Assembly: GCF_003688595.1 (NCBI RefSeq)
Contig: NZ_RCWT01000010.1
Span: forward strand, 496,001-560,000
Length of the DNA: 64,000 nucleotides
Source: Sphingomonas sp. PP-F2F-G114-C0414
GTDB taxonomy: Bacteria > Pseudomonadota > Alphaproteobacteria > Sphingomonadales > Sphingomonadaceae
Direction of reading: 5' to 3'
How positions within the stretch are numbered: position 1 is the first letter of the stretch; each line of letters opens with the position of its first letter. The position numbers and the translations under genes were made by a program. Below, piece by piece: positions 17,503 to 27,694 of this stretch. The notes beneath the pieces were generated by a model. It was not told the DNA's origin. It did not search any database and was given only the letters and a program-made list of their open reading frames with translations.

Positions 17503-19326
17503 TCACCCTCCGTTCGGCGAGACCATTTTCGTCGCGTCCTTCGGACCATCGACCGTCAGGCGGATGTTGAGTTCCTTCAGCTGCTTGGCGCTGACCGGGC
17601 TCGGCGCGCCCATCATCAGGTCCTCGGCCTTCTGGTTCATCGGGAACAGCACGACCTCGCGGATGTTCGGCTCGCCCGCGAGCAGCATCACCATCCGGTC
17701 GATACCCGGTGCCGAGCCGCCATGCGGCGGTGCGCCGACCTTGAACGCGTTGATCATGCCGGCGAAGTTCGTGTCGACGTCGGCCTGCGTATAACCGGCG
17801 ATCTCGAACGCCTTGTACATGATCTCCGGCCGATGGTTCCGGATCGCGCCCGACGACAGCTCGACGCCGTTGCAGACGATATCGTACTGATATGCGAGGA
17901 TATCGAGGGGGTCCTTGGTCTCGAGCGCGTCCATCTCGCCCTGCGGCATCGAGAACGGGTTGTGGCTGAAATCGACCTTCTTCGCGTCCTCGTCATATTC
18001 GAACATCGGGAAGTCGACGATCCAGCAGAACTCGAACCGGTTCTCGTCGATCAGGCCGAGGTCTGCACCGATCCGCGCCCGCGCTGCGCCAGCGAGCTTC
18101 GACGCGGGCAGCTCCTTGCCGGCGGCGAAGAAGATACCGTCGTTCGGGCCAAGGCCCATCTCGGCGATCAGCTTCCGCGTGGCTTCCTCGCCGTGGTTCT
18201 TGGCGATCGGGCCGCCGAGCTCACCGTTCTTCTGCGTGATGTAGCCGAGACCGGCATGCCCCTCGGCGCGCGCCCAGTCGTTCATGTCGGTGAAGAATTT
18301 GCGGCTCTTATCGGCGGTGTTCGGCGCCGGGATCGCGCGAACCACGTCACCGCCGGCGACGATGCCGGCAAACAGGCCGAAGCCCGAATCGACGAAATGA
18401 TGGCCGACGTCGTGGATTAGGATCGGGTTACGCAGGTCGGGCTTGTCACTGCCGTACTTCAACATCGATTCGCGGTAGGGGATGCGCTTGAACGGCAAGG
18501 CAGAGACCTGACGACCCTTGCCCTGCCAGTCGGCGAACTCCTCGAACACGCCGTGCAGCACGGGCTCGATCGCATTGAACACGTCGTCCTGCGTGACGAA
18601 ACTCATCTCGAAATCGAGCTGGTAGAATTCGCCGGGCGAACGATCGGCGCGTGCGTCCTCGTCGCGGAAGCACGGTGCGATCTGGAAATAGCGGTCGAAG
18701 CCCGCGACCATCAGCAGCTGCTTGAACATTTGCGGCGCCTGCGGGAGCGCGTAGAACTTGCCCGGATGGACGCGGCTCGGCACCAGGTAATCGCGCGCGC
18801 CTTCGGGCGACGATGCGGTCAGGATCGGCGTCTGGAATTCGGTGAACCCCTGCGAGTTCATGCGGTTGCGCAGCGACGTGATCACCTGGCTGCGGAGCAT
18901 GATGTTCGCGTGCAGCCGCTCGCGACGCAGGTCGAGATAGCGATAGCGCAGGCGGATGTCCTCGGGATACTCGGCCTCGCCCGCGACCGGCATCGGCAGC
19001 TCGCCGGCCATCGACTGGACGGTCGCGGCGGTCGCGCGGATCTCGATCCCGCCGGTCGGCAGGTTCGGGTTCACGGCCTCCGGCGCACGTGCGGTCACCT
19101 TGCCGGTGATCGTGACGACGCTCTCGCTCTTGAGACCTTCGATGACCTTGAAGACCGGGCCGCTGACGTCGGTGACGATCTGCGTGATGCCGTAGTGATC
19201 GCGCAGATCGATGAAGACGAGGTCGCCGTGATCGCGCTTCTTGTGAACCCAGCCGGAGACGCGGACCTCTTCGCCGACCTGTTCGGGGCGGAGGGCGGCG
19301 CAGTTGTGGGTGCGATAGGCGTGCAT
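17503..19326 (-). CDS. aspS: Aspartyl-tRNA synthetase
   Basis: The 607-residue class II synthetase starts at the ATG at 19326 ([13 protein letters not shown]). A 21-residue upstream extension is rejected because it is not family-like. It has the N-terminal anticodon-binding OB fold ([21 protein letters not shown]), motif 2 ([19 protein letters not shown]), the bacterial GAD insertion domain in the middle, and motif 3 ([13 protein letters not shown]). Alphaproteobacterial enzymes of this type may charge tRNA-Asn as well, but I did not establish that here. It is divergent from rnd. Confidence 0.96.
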   Translation of the reverse strand: MHAYRTHNCAALRPEQVGEEVRVSGWVHKKRDHGDLVFIDLRDHYGITQIVTDVSGPVFKVIEGLKSESVVTITGKVTARAPEAVNPNLPTGGIEIRATAATVQSMAGELPMPVAGEAEYPEDIRLRYRYLDLRRERLHANIMLRSQVITSLRNRMNSQGFTEFQTPILTASSPEGARDYLVPSRVHPGKFYALPQAPQMFKQLLMVAGFDRYFQIAPCFRDEDARADRSPGEFYQLDFEMSFVTQDDVFNAIEPVLHGVFEEFADWQGKGRQVSALPFKRIPYRESMLKYGSDKPDLRNPILIHDVGHHFVDSGFGLFAGIVAGGDVVRAIPAPNTADKSRKFFTDMNDWARAEGHAGLGYITQKNGELGGPIAKNHGEEATRKLIAEMGLGPNDGIFFAAGKELPASKLAGAARARIGADLGLIDENRFEFCWIVDFPMFEYDEDAKKVDFSHNPFSMPQGEMDALETKDPLDILAYQYDIVCNGVELSSGAIRNHRPEIMYKAFEIAGYTQADVDTNFAGMINAFKVGAPPHGGSAPGIDRMVMLLAGEPNIREVVLFPMNQKAEDLMMGAPSPVSAKQLKELNIRLTVDGPKDATKMVSPNGG

Positions 19327-19417
19327 GATGGGTCTTCTCGGACGATAAACAGGTGGTCCGCGCTTCCCTTCATCACCCGCCTTTGTCAACCTCGGCGACC
19401 CTCGCTATGGAAACCTC

Positions 19418-20593
19418 ATGCATATCCACCCGCTTATCTCCGACAGTGCCACGCTCGCCAATCTGTGCGCGCGCATGGCCGACGCCGACTATGTGTGCGT
19501 CGACACCGAATTCATGCGCGAGAGCACCTATTATCCTGAGCTTTGCCTGATCCAGATCGCCGACGACAAGGAAGCCGCCGCGATCGATCCGATGGCACCG
19601 GGGATCGACCTCAAGCCCCTGCTCGACCTGCTGGTCGAGAATCACGACGTGCTGAAGGTCGTTCATGCCGGCGGGCAGGACATCGAAATCGTCTACAACC
19701 TCACCGGCAAGACCCCCTTCCCGCTGTTCGACACACAGGTCGCGGCGATGGCGCTCGGCCAGGGCGAGCAGATCGGCTATTCGAACCTGGTCGACAGCTG
19801 GCTCGGGATCGCGGTCGACAAGGGTGCGCGGTTCACCGACTGGGCGCGCCGTCCTCTGGATGCGCGGCAGATCGAATATGCGATCGGCGACGTTACGCAT
19901 CTTTCGAAGATCTTCCCGAAGATGCTGGAGCGGTTGCGCAAGACCGGGCGCGGCGTGTGGCTCGATCAGGAGATGGAGCGGCTTGGCGACACCGCCAATT
20001 ATGCGAACGATCCTGATCTGGCGTGGAAGCGGGTGCGGATCTCGGGGCGTAAGCCTGATGTGCTGGGGCGGCTGAAGGCGCTGGCGCGGTGGCGTGAACT
20101 GGAGGCGCAGGCGAAGGATCTGCCGCGCGGGCGGATCGTCAAGGACGAGACGCTAGGCGACATGGCCGGGCATCCGCCGAAGAAGCAGGCGGACTTGGCG
20201 CGGGTGCGTGGGCTTTCGGCGACCTGGGCTGGTAACGACATCGGTGGTCGCTTGATGGCGGCGATCGAGGGAGCACAACCGCTTGGCGACGACGAATTGC
20301 CGCCGCGCGACGATCGCAAGCCCGGGCTTGGCAAGGAGGGTTCGCTGGTGGCGGATCTGCTCAAGCTGCTGCTGAAGATTCGGTCGCGAGACATTGATGT
20401 CGCGTCGAAATTGCTAGCGCGCACCGATGAACTCGAAGCGCTGGCGGCGGGTGTGCGGACCGGGCTACCGATGCTCGAAGGCTGGCGGTTCGATCAGTTC
20501 GGCCGCGATGCACTGGATCTGGTCGAGGGGCGACTGGCGTTTGCAGTGATCGGCGGGAAGCTGAAGATGACCCGTACGGAGGATGCCGCATGA
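19418..20593 (+). CDS. rnd: Ribonuclease D
   Basis: RNase D is a 3'-5' exonuclease trimming tRNA precursors. The 391-residue protein has the DEDD-family exonuclease domain with Exo I CVDTEFMRESTYYP (residues 26-39), Exo II KVVHAGGQDIEI and Exo III with YAIGDVTHL, followed by an HRDC domain (ARWRELEAQAKDLPRGRI). It starts with ATG 92 bases from divergent aspS. The stop overlaps the I78 inhibitor start (ATGA). Confidence 0.95.
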   Translation: MHIHPLISDSATLANLCARMADADYVCVDTEFMRESTYYPELCLIQIADDKEAAAIDPMAPGIDLKPLLDLLVENHDVLKVVHAGGQDIEIVYNLTGKTPFPLFDTQVAAMALGQGEQIGYSNLVDSWLGIAVDKGARFTDWARRPLDARQIEYAIGDVTHLSKIFPKMLERLRKTGRGVWLDQEMERLGDTANYANDPDLAWKRVRISGRKPDVLGRLKALARWRELEAQAKDLPRGRIVKDETLGDMAGHPPKKQADLARVRGLSATWAGNDIGGRLMAAIEGAQPLGDDELPPRDDRKPGLGKEGSLVADLLKLLLKIRSRDIDVASKLLARTDELEALAAGVRTGLPMLEGWRFDQFGRDALDLVEGRLAFAVIGGKLKMTRTEDAA

Positions 20594-20886
20594 GGATCGT
20601 TCTGGCTGCGGCACTGCTTGCCTCGGCGGCGTGCACGCCGGTCGAGATGCGCGGCGAGACGCCTTCCGCTTCGCCGGTTGCTGCGGCGTGCAATCCAGCG
20701 TCGCTCGGCGATCTCGTGGGCAAGCGCGCTAGCGATGCTCGGGCGGACGTCATGCAGACCCGGTCGGGTGCGCGCACGCTCCGCTGGATCGCGCCGAATA
20801 CCGCGGTGACGATGGATTTCCGCGCCGATCGCCTGAACGTCTATGTGGACGCCAAGGGCCGGATCGAACGCTTTACTTGCGCCTAA
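20590..20886 (+). CDS. I78 family peptidase inhibitor, lipoprotein
   Basis: The 98-residue protein has a lipoprotein signal ending in LASAAC with the modifiable cysteine at position 15. The mature part carries the I78 pattern: CNPASLGDLVGKRAS, a central RWIAPNTAVTMDFRADRLNVYVD and a C-terminal cysteine. I78 proteins inhibit serine endopeptidases in fungi. The role of the common bacterial lipoprotein forms is uncertain. It is coupled to rnd by ATGA and followed by a strong hairpin shared with ppx. Confidence 0.85.
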   Translation: MRIVLAAALLASAACTPVEMRGETPSASPVAAACNPASLGDLVGKRASDARADVMQTRSGARTLRWIAPNTAVTMDFRADRLNVYVDAKGRIERFTCA

Positions 20887-20894
20887 ACTCGCTC

Positions 20895-20929
20895 GCTTAA
20901 ATCCTCCCCCTGCGGGGGAGGATTTAAGC
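20895..20929. terminator. Bidirectional hairpin between I78 gene and ppx
   Basis: The arms 20895-20910 and 20914-20929 are perfect 16-base complements around a TGC loop. The outer part is A/T-rich (TTAAAT/ATTTAA) and the core is CCTCCCCC/GGGGGAGG. It sits between the converging I78 and ppx genes and can work on both transcripts. The TAA stop of ppx (20924-20926) lies inside the right arm. Confidence 0.75.
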
Positions 20930-22435
20930 AAGAGCCAGTAAAGGTTTGCGTCCCAGGGCGGCGGCTAGCGCTGCGTGGCGACGCTCTACTGCCTCGCCGT
21001 ATAGGCCTCGATCGTCCGGACGCAGCGTCAGCGTGAGCGATACGCCGTCGTCGGCGAGACGCGAGCGCTTCAATGGCCCGGCTAGGCCCCCGCTCATCCT
21101 CTGGCCTAGCCTCATCGCCATGCCCCAGACCGTAGCACTCTTCAGCGCGGCCGGGGTCGCCAGCCGCCCTACGGGGTCTGCCGCCGCCAGATCGCCGCCT
21201 AGGCTCGTGTAGAGCGCCTGCGCCAGCATCCCGCGACCCGGTGCGTCGATCGCGACCCAGTTGCCGTGCAACGCGACCTCGACGCCGCGTTCGGCGCGGA
21301 ACTCGGGGTTGGCGCGCCAGCCTACGTCAGCAAGGAGGCATGCCGTGTGGCGGATACGGGCCATTGCGGGCGGCTCGGTGGTGAACAGCGGTGCTATCCA
21401 GCGGTCGAGGAGATCACCGTGCTCGGGGAAGCGGCCGAGCAGGCGACCCTCTTCGCGTGCTGCGACGATCAGCGGATCGAGCGTTCGGTCTGCGGGCTTC
21501 AGGTCTTCGTAGAGAAGGCCTTCGCGCAGGCCATAGGCGGATACGATCGTCGTCCGGCTGCCAAGCTGGCGCATCAGTACGCCGAGCAATGCCGCGGCGT
21601 CGGCGAGCGTTGCCGTGCGGCCCGACGACAGCCCCGGAATTGCTTTCAGGCGCGGCTTGGAAAGCTGCGGGATGGTCCGGCTGAGCCGGGTGATCGTCGC
21701 CGCGGTCATCGAATATTGGTGGATGATCGGCAACGGATAGTCCGACAGCTCCATGTCGAGCCGTGCCAGCGCGCGCCACGATCCGCCGACCAGATAGAGT
21801 GGAAGCCCCTGCCCCTTCGCAGTCCAACCGGCTTCGCGCACGAGGCGTGCCACGTAGCGGGCTAGCACCTTGCCGCGCTTGGCCCGGATCGGGCCGATGC
21901 GGAGAACGCCGAGCGGGAACGAGACGCGGTCCTCGATCTTGCCGCGGCGGACGCGGACGAGTTCGAGACTGCCGCCGCCGAGATCGCCAACGATGCCATC
22001 CGCCTCGGGGATCGCGGAGAGGACACCATAGCCTGCCGCGCTGGCTTCCTGTTCGCCCGACAGCGTCTCGACGGTCAGGCCGAGTTGTTCAGCCGCGGCA
22101 ATGAGTTCGCCGCCGTTCTTTGCATCGCGTACCGCCGCCGTCGCGACCGTGCGGAGTGTCGAGCATTCCATTTCCTTTGCCACCGCCGCGAACCGCGCCA
22201 GCGCGACGCGTGCCGTCTTCAGCGCCGACTTCTCGATCGCGCCAGTCGCGGCGAGGCCACGACCGAGCCCCGCCAATACCTTCTCGTTGAACCGGATCGC
22301 AGGCAGGCGTGGCGGGCCTTGGTAAACAACCAGACGGATCGAGTTCGAGCCGATGTCGATGATCCCGGTGCGCGGGTGATCGTCGGTCTCGGCCTTGGGT
22401 GGGGAATTGCCGAACAGGATATTGGTGACGCTCAT
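20924..22435 (-). CDS. ppx: Exopolyphosphatase Ppx/GppA
   Basis: Ppx removes terminal phosphates from polyphosphate, and GppA-type members also hydrolyse pppGpp. From the ATG at 22435 the protein is 503 residues. Upstream codons in the same frame lie inside ppk1 and are rejected. The ASKHA phosphatase core shows IIDIGSNSIRLVVY near residue 24, LSGEQEASAAGYG, and the phosphate-binding GDLGGGSLEL. A C-terminal HD-like helical region follows. The ATG overlaps the ppk1 stop, so kinase and phosphatase are translationally coupled. Confidence 0.94.
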   Translation of the reverse strand: MSVTNILFGNSPPKAETDDHPRTGIIDIGSNSIRLVVYQGPPRLPAIRFNEKVLAGLGRGLAATGAIEKSALKTARVALARFAAVAKEMECSTLRTVATAAVRDAKNGGELIAAAEQLGLTVETLSGEQEASAAGYGVLSAIPEADGIVGDLGGGSLELVRVRRGKIEDRVSFPLGVLRIGPIRAKRGKVLARYVARLVREAGWTAKGQGLPLYLVGGSWRALARLDMELSDYPLPIIHQYSMTAATITRLSRTIPQLSKPRLKAIPGLSSGRTATLADAAALLGVLMRQLGSRTTIVSAYGLREGLLYEDLKPADRTLDPLIVAAREEGRLLGRFPEHGDLLDRWIAPLFTTEPPAMARIRHTACLLADVGWRANPEFRAERGVEVALHGNWVAIDAPGRGMLAQALYTSLGGDLAAADPVGRLATPAALKSATVWGMAMRLGQRMSGGLAGPLKRSRLADDGVSLTLTLRPDDRGLYGEAVERRHAALAAALGRKPLLALA

Positions 22436-24597
22436 CGTTTTCGGCGGAGCGACAGCGTCGGCACGGCATTGCTGGTCGCGAGCGAAGCGCCGCGACCGGA
22501 GAGCGAAGGATTCGTCATGAAATACCGATGCAGGTTGAACGGGCGGTCGCCGGGATCGACGCGACTGTATTCGCCGTCGGGGCCTAGCTCCCAACTCTGT
22601 TCGTTGTCGATCAGGTTCGCGACCATCACCTGATCGAGGATCTGGTCGTGGACGGTCGGGTTGAGGATCGGCAGCATGTATTCGACGCGGCGATCGAAGT
22701 TGCGCGGCATCCAGTCGGCCGAAGAGATGAACAGCTTCGCACCGTCATTGGGGAGCGCCTTGCCGTTGCCGAATGCCCAGATCCGGCTGTGCTCGAGGAA
22801 CCGCCCGATCACCGATTTCACGCGGATCGTCTCGGACAGGCCGGGAACGCCGGGGCGCAGGCAGCAGATGCCGCGGATGATGAGGTCGATCTCCACCCCT
22901 GCCCCGCTCGCCTCGTACAGCTTCTCGATCACCGCGGGGTCGACCAGCGAGTTCATCTTCGCCCAGACGCCCGCGGGCTTGCCGGCGCGCGCGTTGGCGA
23001 TCTCGACGTCGATCAGGTTCATCAGGTTCTGGCGGAGGTCACGCGGGCTCAGGCTGACGCGCGCCATGTCGGTCGGTTCGACGTAGCCGGTGATGTAGTT
23101 GAACATCTGCGCTGCATCGCGCCCGACCGCGGCGTCGGCCGTGAAGAAGCTGAGGTCGGTGTAGATCTTCGCGGTGACCGGGTGGTAATTGCCCGTGCCG
23201 AAATGGCAGTAGGTGCGGAACGCCTGACCCTCGCGGCGGACGACCAGCGAGACCTTCGCGTGCGTCTTCCAGTCGATGAAGCCGTAGACGACCTGCACGC
23301 CCGCGCGCTCCAGCGCGGAGGCCCAGACCATGTTCTGCTCTTCGTCGAACCGTGCCTTCAGCTCGACGACCGCGGTGACGGACTTGCCCGCCTCGGCCGC
23401 GGTGATCAGCGCGTTGATGACCGCAGGCTGTTTACCGGCGCGGTAAAGCGTTTGCTTGATCGCCACCACATCCGGGTCGTTCGCCGCCTGTTTCAGGAAG
23501 GCGAGTACCACCTCGAACGTCTCGTACGGGTGGTGGACGACGATGTCCTTTGCCTTGATCGCCGCGAAGCAGTCGCCGCCAAATTCGCGGATCCGCTCGG
23601 GGAAGCGCGGCGTGAACGGCGGGAACTTCAGGTCGGGGCGATCCTCGTCGACCAGCCCGTCGAGATCGACGATGCCAAGCAGGTTGCCGCTCTCGGTGAT
23701 GATCGCATCCGCACCGCCCAGCTCGTCCTTGAGGACAGCGGCGAGGACGTCTGGGATACCGGTTTCGAGTTCCAGACGGATCACGCGGCCGCGGCGGCGG
23801 CGCTTGATCGCGTTGGCGAAGTAGCGGACGAGGTCCTCGGCTTCCTCCTCGATCTCCATGTCGCTGTCGCGCAGGACGCGGAAGCTGGCAGCGGCGAGGA
23901 CTTCGTAGCCGGGGAACAAGACCGGCGCGAACCGCTTCAGGATCGATTCGATCGAAATATAGCGTGCGGGCTCGCCGGGCAGGCGGACGAAGCGCGTCAT
24001 CGTGTGCGGGAGCATGACCAGCTCGCGGACCGGCTCGTTATCCGAACGCCGGACGAGGTCGAAGATTACCGACAGCCCGCGGTTCGGGATGAACGGGAAC
24101 GGATGCGCAGGGTCGAGCGCCTGCGGGGTCAGAATCGGGAAGATCTGATCGCGGAAATGCGTTTCCAGCCACTCGTCGGCCTCGCCCTCGACCGCCTCGC
24201 GGCGCAGGACGAACAGTCCGGCCTCGTCGAGCAAGACGCGCAGGTCGCCCCACACCGCCTGCTGGCTCGCCATCAGTTCGTCGGCCTCGCGGACGATCGC
24301 GGTCAGCTGCTGGCCTGCGGTGAGCCCGTCCGCCGAGCGTCGATCAACGTCCTGCGTCTGCTGCCCCTTCAAGCCGGCCACGCGGACCATGAAGAACTCG
24401 TCTAGGTTGGAGCCCGAGATCGACAGGAAGCGAAGCCGCTCGAGCAGTGGGTGCGCGGGGTTACACGCCTCCTCCAGCACGCGGCGGTTGAACGCCAGCC
24501 AGGACAGCTCGCGGTTGAAAAACCGGTCGTTCGGCTCTGCGCCGATGGGATCGTCGTCGTCTTCCGATTGGCGGACGATATGGGCTGGACGGTTCAT
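22432..24597 (-). CDS. ppk1: Polyphosphate kinase 1
   Basis: PPK1 makes polyphosphate from ATP. The 721-residue protein has the N-terminal domain (FFNRELSWLAFNRRVLEEA), the head domain, and two phospholipase-D-like C-terminal domains. The catalytic histidine segment THAKVSLVVRREG and the downstream HFGTGNYHPVTAKIYTD are both intact, as is HHPYETFEVVLAFL. It starts with ATG 16 bases after hda and is followed by ppx with an ATGA overlap. Confidence 0.96.
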   Translation of the reverse strand: MNRPAHIVRQSEDDDDPIGAEPNDRFFNRELSWLAFNRRVLEEACNPAHPLLERLRFLSISGSNLDEFFMVRVAGLKGQQTQDVDRRSADGLTAGQQLTAIVREADELMASQQAVWGDLRVLLDEAGLFVLRREAVEGEADEWLETHFRDQIFPILTPQALDPAHPFPFIPNRGLSVIFDLVRRSDNEPVRELVMLPHTMTRFVRLPGEPARYISIESILKRFAPVLFPGYEVLAAASFRVLRDSDMEIEEEAEDLVRYFANAIKRRRRGRVIRLELETGIPDVLAAVLKDELGGADAIITESGNLLGIVDLDGLVDEDRPDLKFPPFTPRFPERIREFGGDCFAAIKAKDIVVHHPYETFEVVLAFLKQAANDPDVVAIKQTLYRAGKQPAVINALITAAEAGKSVTAVVELKARFDEEQNMVWASALERAGVQVVYGFIDWKTHAKVSLVVRREGQAFRTYCHFGTGNYHPVTAKIYTDLSFFTADAAVGRDAAQMFNYITGYVEPTDMARVSLSPRDLRQNLMNLIDVEIANARAGKPAGVWAKMNSLVDPAVIEKLYEASGAGVEIDLIIRGICCLRPGVPGLSETIRVKSVIGRFLEHSRIWAFGNGKALPNDGAKLFISSADWMPRNFDRRVEYMLPILNPTVHDQILDQVMVANLIDNEQSWELGPDGEYSRVDPGDRPFNLHRYFMTNPSLSGRGASLATSNAVPTLSLRRKR

Positions 24598-24613
24598 CGG
24601 GCCTCTTGGGAGC

Positions 24614-25273
24614 TTATGGTGGCGTGAAGAGCGGGAGGTCGAGAGCGAGTTGCGGCCGGAGGATCAACCCGGCCTCGGTGAGTGTGGTTCGTGCAAGAGG
24701 AATGGACAAGCGCTTGCGACGTTCCATCGCCTCCTGATCGAGCGCATCGACGGTTCGCGTTACGGTAATATGACTGCGCTCGATTCTGGTCGCGAGCCAG
24801 TCGATCAGGTCGGGCCGCGCATCGAGGCTGCGGCGCTCGAACAGGTGCGCCAGCAACAGCCGCATGAGTTCGTCGTCGGGCGCGCCGATCGCGGCGATCG
24901 GGCTGGCGGCGAGGCGCGAGCGGAGATCGGGGAGCTTCACCTTCCATTCGGGTGGCGCGGCATCGGCGACGATCAGCAGCGGCCGGTGCTCCTCCTGCGC
25001 GCGGTTCCAGGCGTGGAACAGCTGCGCCTCCGGCACGCGCTCGGCATCGTCGATGATCGTCCCTCCGCTCTTGGCCGCGAAGATCCGCGCGAGCAGGCTG
25101 CGGCCCGATTTGCGCGGGCCGGTGAGGATGGCGGTCATGACGGGCCAAGTGGCCGTATGCTCCAGCGTATGGACGGCGCGCGAGTTGGAGGGGGTAACGA
25201 GGAAGGCGTCGTCGCGAGGGTCCGCCGGCCACCCGAGTGGCAGCGCAATTTGAGTCATCTTGGTCGCGCTCAC
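24614..25273 (-). CDS. hda: Hda/DnaA-like regulatory inactivation protein
   Basis: Hda couples the DNA sliding clamp to ATP hydrolysis on DnaA and so limits re-initiation. The 219-residue protein has an N-terminal QIALPLGW clamp-binding motif and a short DnaA-like AAA+ domain with a degenerate P-loop (GPRKSGRSLLAR) and a DDAERVP Walker B-like segment. The GTG at 25273 overlaps the stop of the upstream gene. An ATG at 25258, five codons later, is an equally possible start and sits just before the clamp motif. The alphaproteobacterial counterpart is HdaA. Confidence 0.85.
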   Translation of the reverse strand: MSATKMTQIALPLGWPADPRDDAFLVTPSNSRAVHTLEHTATWPVMTAILTGPRKSGRSLLARIFAAKSGGTIIDDAERVPEAQLFHAWNRAQEEHRPLLIVADAAPPEWKVKLPDLRSRLAASPIAAIGAPDDELMRLLLAHLFERRSLDARPDLIDWLATRIERSHITVTRTVDALDQEAMERRKRLSIPLARTTLTEAGLILRPQLALDLPLFTPP

Positions 25274-26517
25274 CCTGTCGTCGCATTGTCCGCGGGCAAG
25301 TCCGGCGGAAGAAGTTGGGCGACCCGGCGGATGCGGATCGTCTGGCCGGAGCCGAATACCTGATAGCCGCGGGCTTCCAGCGCGATCTTCAGCGCGGCAG
25401 GGTCGCCGTCATAGGCTACGCGCATCAGCGAGACGCCGCCGAGCGCGAGACTGGTCGTGGCTGCCGAGCGGACGCCGGGGATCGCGCGGAGTGCGGCTTC
25501 GGTCGCGGATACGGCCGTGGCTGCGGGCGTGTCGAACTGGACGATGACGGAGATGCCTTCACCGCCGGTCAGCGCTGCGGTGTTGGCGTCGGCGGTCTCG
25601 TCGGTCGGCAGGTCGTCTATCGTTGCGGCTTCGGGCGGCGGTGGGGGCGAGAGGCTGTAGTCGACGCGGAGCGAGCCGTTGCGACGGGCCTGCTGGTACA
25701 GGTCGTCGATCCGCTTCACGCCGGTGTCGAGCAGTTGCGCGATGCCGTCGGGCGTACCGACTCGCAGCGTGAAGCTGCCGATCAGCTCGTTGTCGGGGCC
25801 GTGGCGCGCTTCGAACACGCCTATCACCGGGCCGCCGGGCCATTGGCGATAAAGCTTCACGACCGGGGTCAGCACATCGCTCGCGCCATATTGGTCGAGG
25901 ATCGTCCGCCACCAGCCGCGGCCGGGGCGCTGCGTCTGGCCGACGTTGAGCAGCAGCGCATCGGGGCCGGAGCCTGATGGGCGGACATAGTCGATGCTGC
26001 TGTTGCCGGTGCGATAGCGCGCCCAGGCCTGCTGCCACTGCGTGCTCTGCTCGAACGCCTGGCCGACGCCACCCGAATATTGGATCGGGATGGTCAGCAT
26101 CGGCTGCGAGCGATCGGCGTAGGTCGAGATGCCGAGGATCGAGCCGGCGCGGCCGCGATCGAACAGCACGCCGAGCTTGGCGATGTAACGCTGCGGGCCG
26201 ATCTGTTCGTTCTCCACGACGATCCCGGAGACTAGCGAATCAAGGGTTCCGTCGGAAACGAGACCGCCCCCGCCGCCGAGCCGGTTTGATAATTGCACCC
26301 AGGCTTTTCGCTGGGCGAGCCGCCAGCCGCCGTAGCGCGCGGCGTCGGCGGTCTTGCCCGCGACGTCGACCGTGACGCCACTGACCTCGTAGGCGCTGCC
26401 GCTGTCGACCGGGGCTGCGCCTCGGCTGCCGCCTTCGATCTGCGCGAGCACTGTGCCGCCGCTCAATAGCAGGGCAGCGCCGGCGAGGGCGGCAGGAAGG
26501 GCTTTGATACGCGTCAC
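25270..26517 (-). CDS. Secreted DUF2066-like protein
   Basis: The 415-residue protein begins at a GTG with AAAAGG about 7 bases upstream and has a Sec signal peptide ending near VLA-Q. An upstream ATG at 26580 would run into purM and is rejected. The mature part resembles the DUF2066 family of unknown function that often precedes hda in proteobacteria. A C-terminal ferredoxin-like segment near residues 330-400 could be why relatives are called heavy-metal-associated-domain proteins, but no CxxC motif is present. The stop overlaps hda (GTGA). No biochemical role can be assigned. Confidence 0.7.
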   Translation of the reverse strand: MTRIKALPAALAGAALLLSGGTVLAQIEGGSRGAAPVDSGSAYEVSGVTVDVAGKTADAARYGGWRLAQRKAWVQLSNRLGGGGGLVSDGTLDSLVSGIVVENEQIGPQRYIAKLGVLFDRGRAGSILGISTYADRSQPMLTIPIQYSGGVGQAFEQSTQWQQAWARYRTGNSSIDYVRPSGSGPDALLLNVGQTQRPGRGWWRTILDQYGASDVLTPVVKLYRQWPGGPVIGVFEARHGPDNELIGSFTLRVGTPDGIAQLLDTGVKRIDDLYQQARRNGSLRVDYSLSPPPPPEAATIDDLPTDETADANTAALTGGEGISVIVQFDTPAATAVSATEAALRAIPGVRSAATTSLALGGVSLMRVAYDGDPAALKIALEARGYQVFGSGQTIRIRRVAQLLPPDLPADNATTG

Positions 26518-26578
26518 GCGGGCCTTTTGGCGAAGCAGACGTGGAAATCCAAGCGCGATGTGGCTAGCAGCACCGATC

Positions 26579-27694
26579 ATGACCGATACGCCAGACTCCG
26601 CCGCTCCCGCTTCGGGCCCTTACACCTACGCTCAGGCGGGCGTTTCGATCGCCGCGGGCAACGCGCTGGTGCGGGCGATCGCCCCGCTCGCGCGCTCGAC
26701 GCGGCGGCCGGGGGCGGATGCCGATCTCGGCGGGTTCGGCGGGATGTTCGACCTCAAGGCGGCCGGGTTCGTCGATCCTTTGCTGGTCGCGGCGAACGAC
26801 GGCGTCGGCACCAAGCTGAAGCTGGCGATCGAGTGGGATCGGCATGAAGGCGTCGGCGTCGACCTCGTCGCGATGTGCGTCAACGACCTGATCGTGCAGG
26901 GTGCCGAGCCGCTGTTTTTCCTGGATTATTATGCGAGCGGGAAGCTCGATGCGGTGGTCGCCGAGCGCGTCGTCGCCTCGATCGCGGAGGGGTGCAAGAC
27001 CGCTGGCTGCGCACTGATCGGGGGCGAGACTGCCGAGATGCCGGGCATGTATGCGGACGGCGATTACGATCTGGCGGGCTTCTGCGTCGGTGCGGTCGAG
27101 CGGACAAACGTGCTGACCGGGCGGGAGATCGCGGTGGGCGACGTGATGCTCGGGCTGGCATCGTCGGGTGTGCATTCGAACGGGTTCTCGCTGGTTCGGC
27201 GGCTGGCGACCGATCGCGGCTGGAAGCTCGATCGCCCGGCGCTGTTCGACCAGGACAAGTTGCTCATCGATCATCTGATGGCGCCGACTCGCATCTATGT
27301 GGCGAGCTTGCTGCCGTTACTGCGCGAGCGGCGGATCAAGGGACTGGCACATATTACCGGAGGTGGCCTGCTGGAGAATATCCCGCGCGTGCTGCCAGAG
27401 GGCGTGCATGCGGTGGTTGACGCGAATGCCTGGGAGCAGTCGCGGTTGCTGGCGTTCCTGCAAGCCCAAGGCGCAATCGAGCCGGAGGAGATGGCGCGGA
27501 CGTTCAACTGTGGGATCGGGATGGTCGTGATCGTCGGCGCCGACGAGGCCGCGGCGGTGACCGCTGCTCTCGAAGCGGCGGACGAGACGGTGTTCACGAT
27601 TGGGCGAATCGAGACTGGGGCGCATGGCTGCACGGTTCGTGGGTCGGCGGGTACGTGGAGCGCGCGCCAGGACTGGACCGCGACGCATGGCTGA
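26579..27694 (+). CDS. purM: Phosphoribosylformylglycinamidine cyclo-ligase
   Basis: PurM closes the imidazole ring to AIR in purine synthesis. From the ATG at 26579 it is 371 residues. It has the family features [15 protein letters not shown], the substrate/ATP loop [34 protein letters not shown] and [12 protein letters not shown]. Upstream codons in frame lie in the divergent signal-peptide gene. The stop overlaps the purN start by 8 bases. Confidence 0.96.
   Translation: MTDTPDSAAPASGPYTYAQAGVSIAAGNALVRAIAPLARSTRRPGADADLGGFGGMFDLKAAGFVDPLLVAANDGVGTKLKLAIEWDRHEGVGVDLVAMCVNDLIVQGAEPLFFLDYYASGKLDAVVAERVVASIAEGCKTAGCALIGGETAEMPGMYADGDYDLAGFCVGAVERTNVLTGREIAVGDVMLGLASSGVHSNGFSLVRRLATDRGWKLDRPALFDQDKLLIDHLMAPTRIYVASLLPLLRERRIKGLAHITGGGLLENIPRVLPEGVHAVVDANAWEQSRLLAFLQAQGAIEPEEMARTFNCGIGMVVIVGADEAAAVTAALEAADETVFTIGRIETGAHGCTVRGSAGTWSARQDWTATHG

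Noticed and set aside
22648..24405. Long plus-strand open frame of 585 codons
   Set aside because: It is fully antisense to ppk1, is rich in Arg, Asp and Ala as expected for a high-GC shadow frame, and has no recognisable domain.
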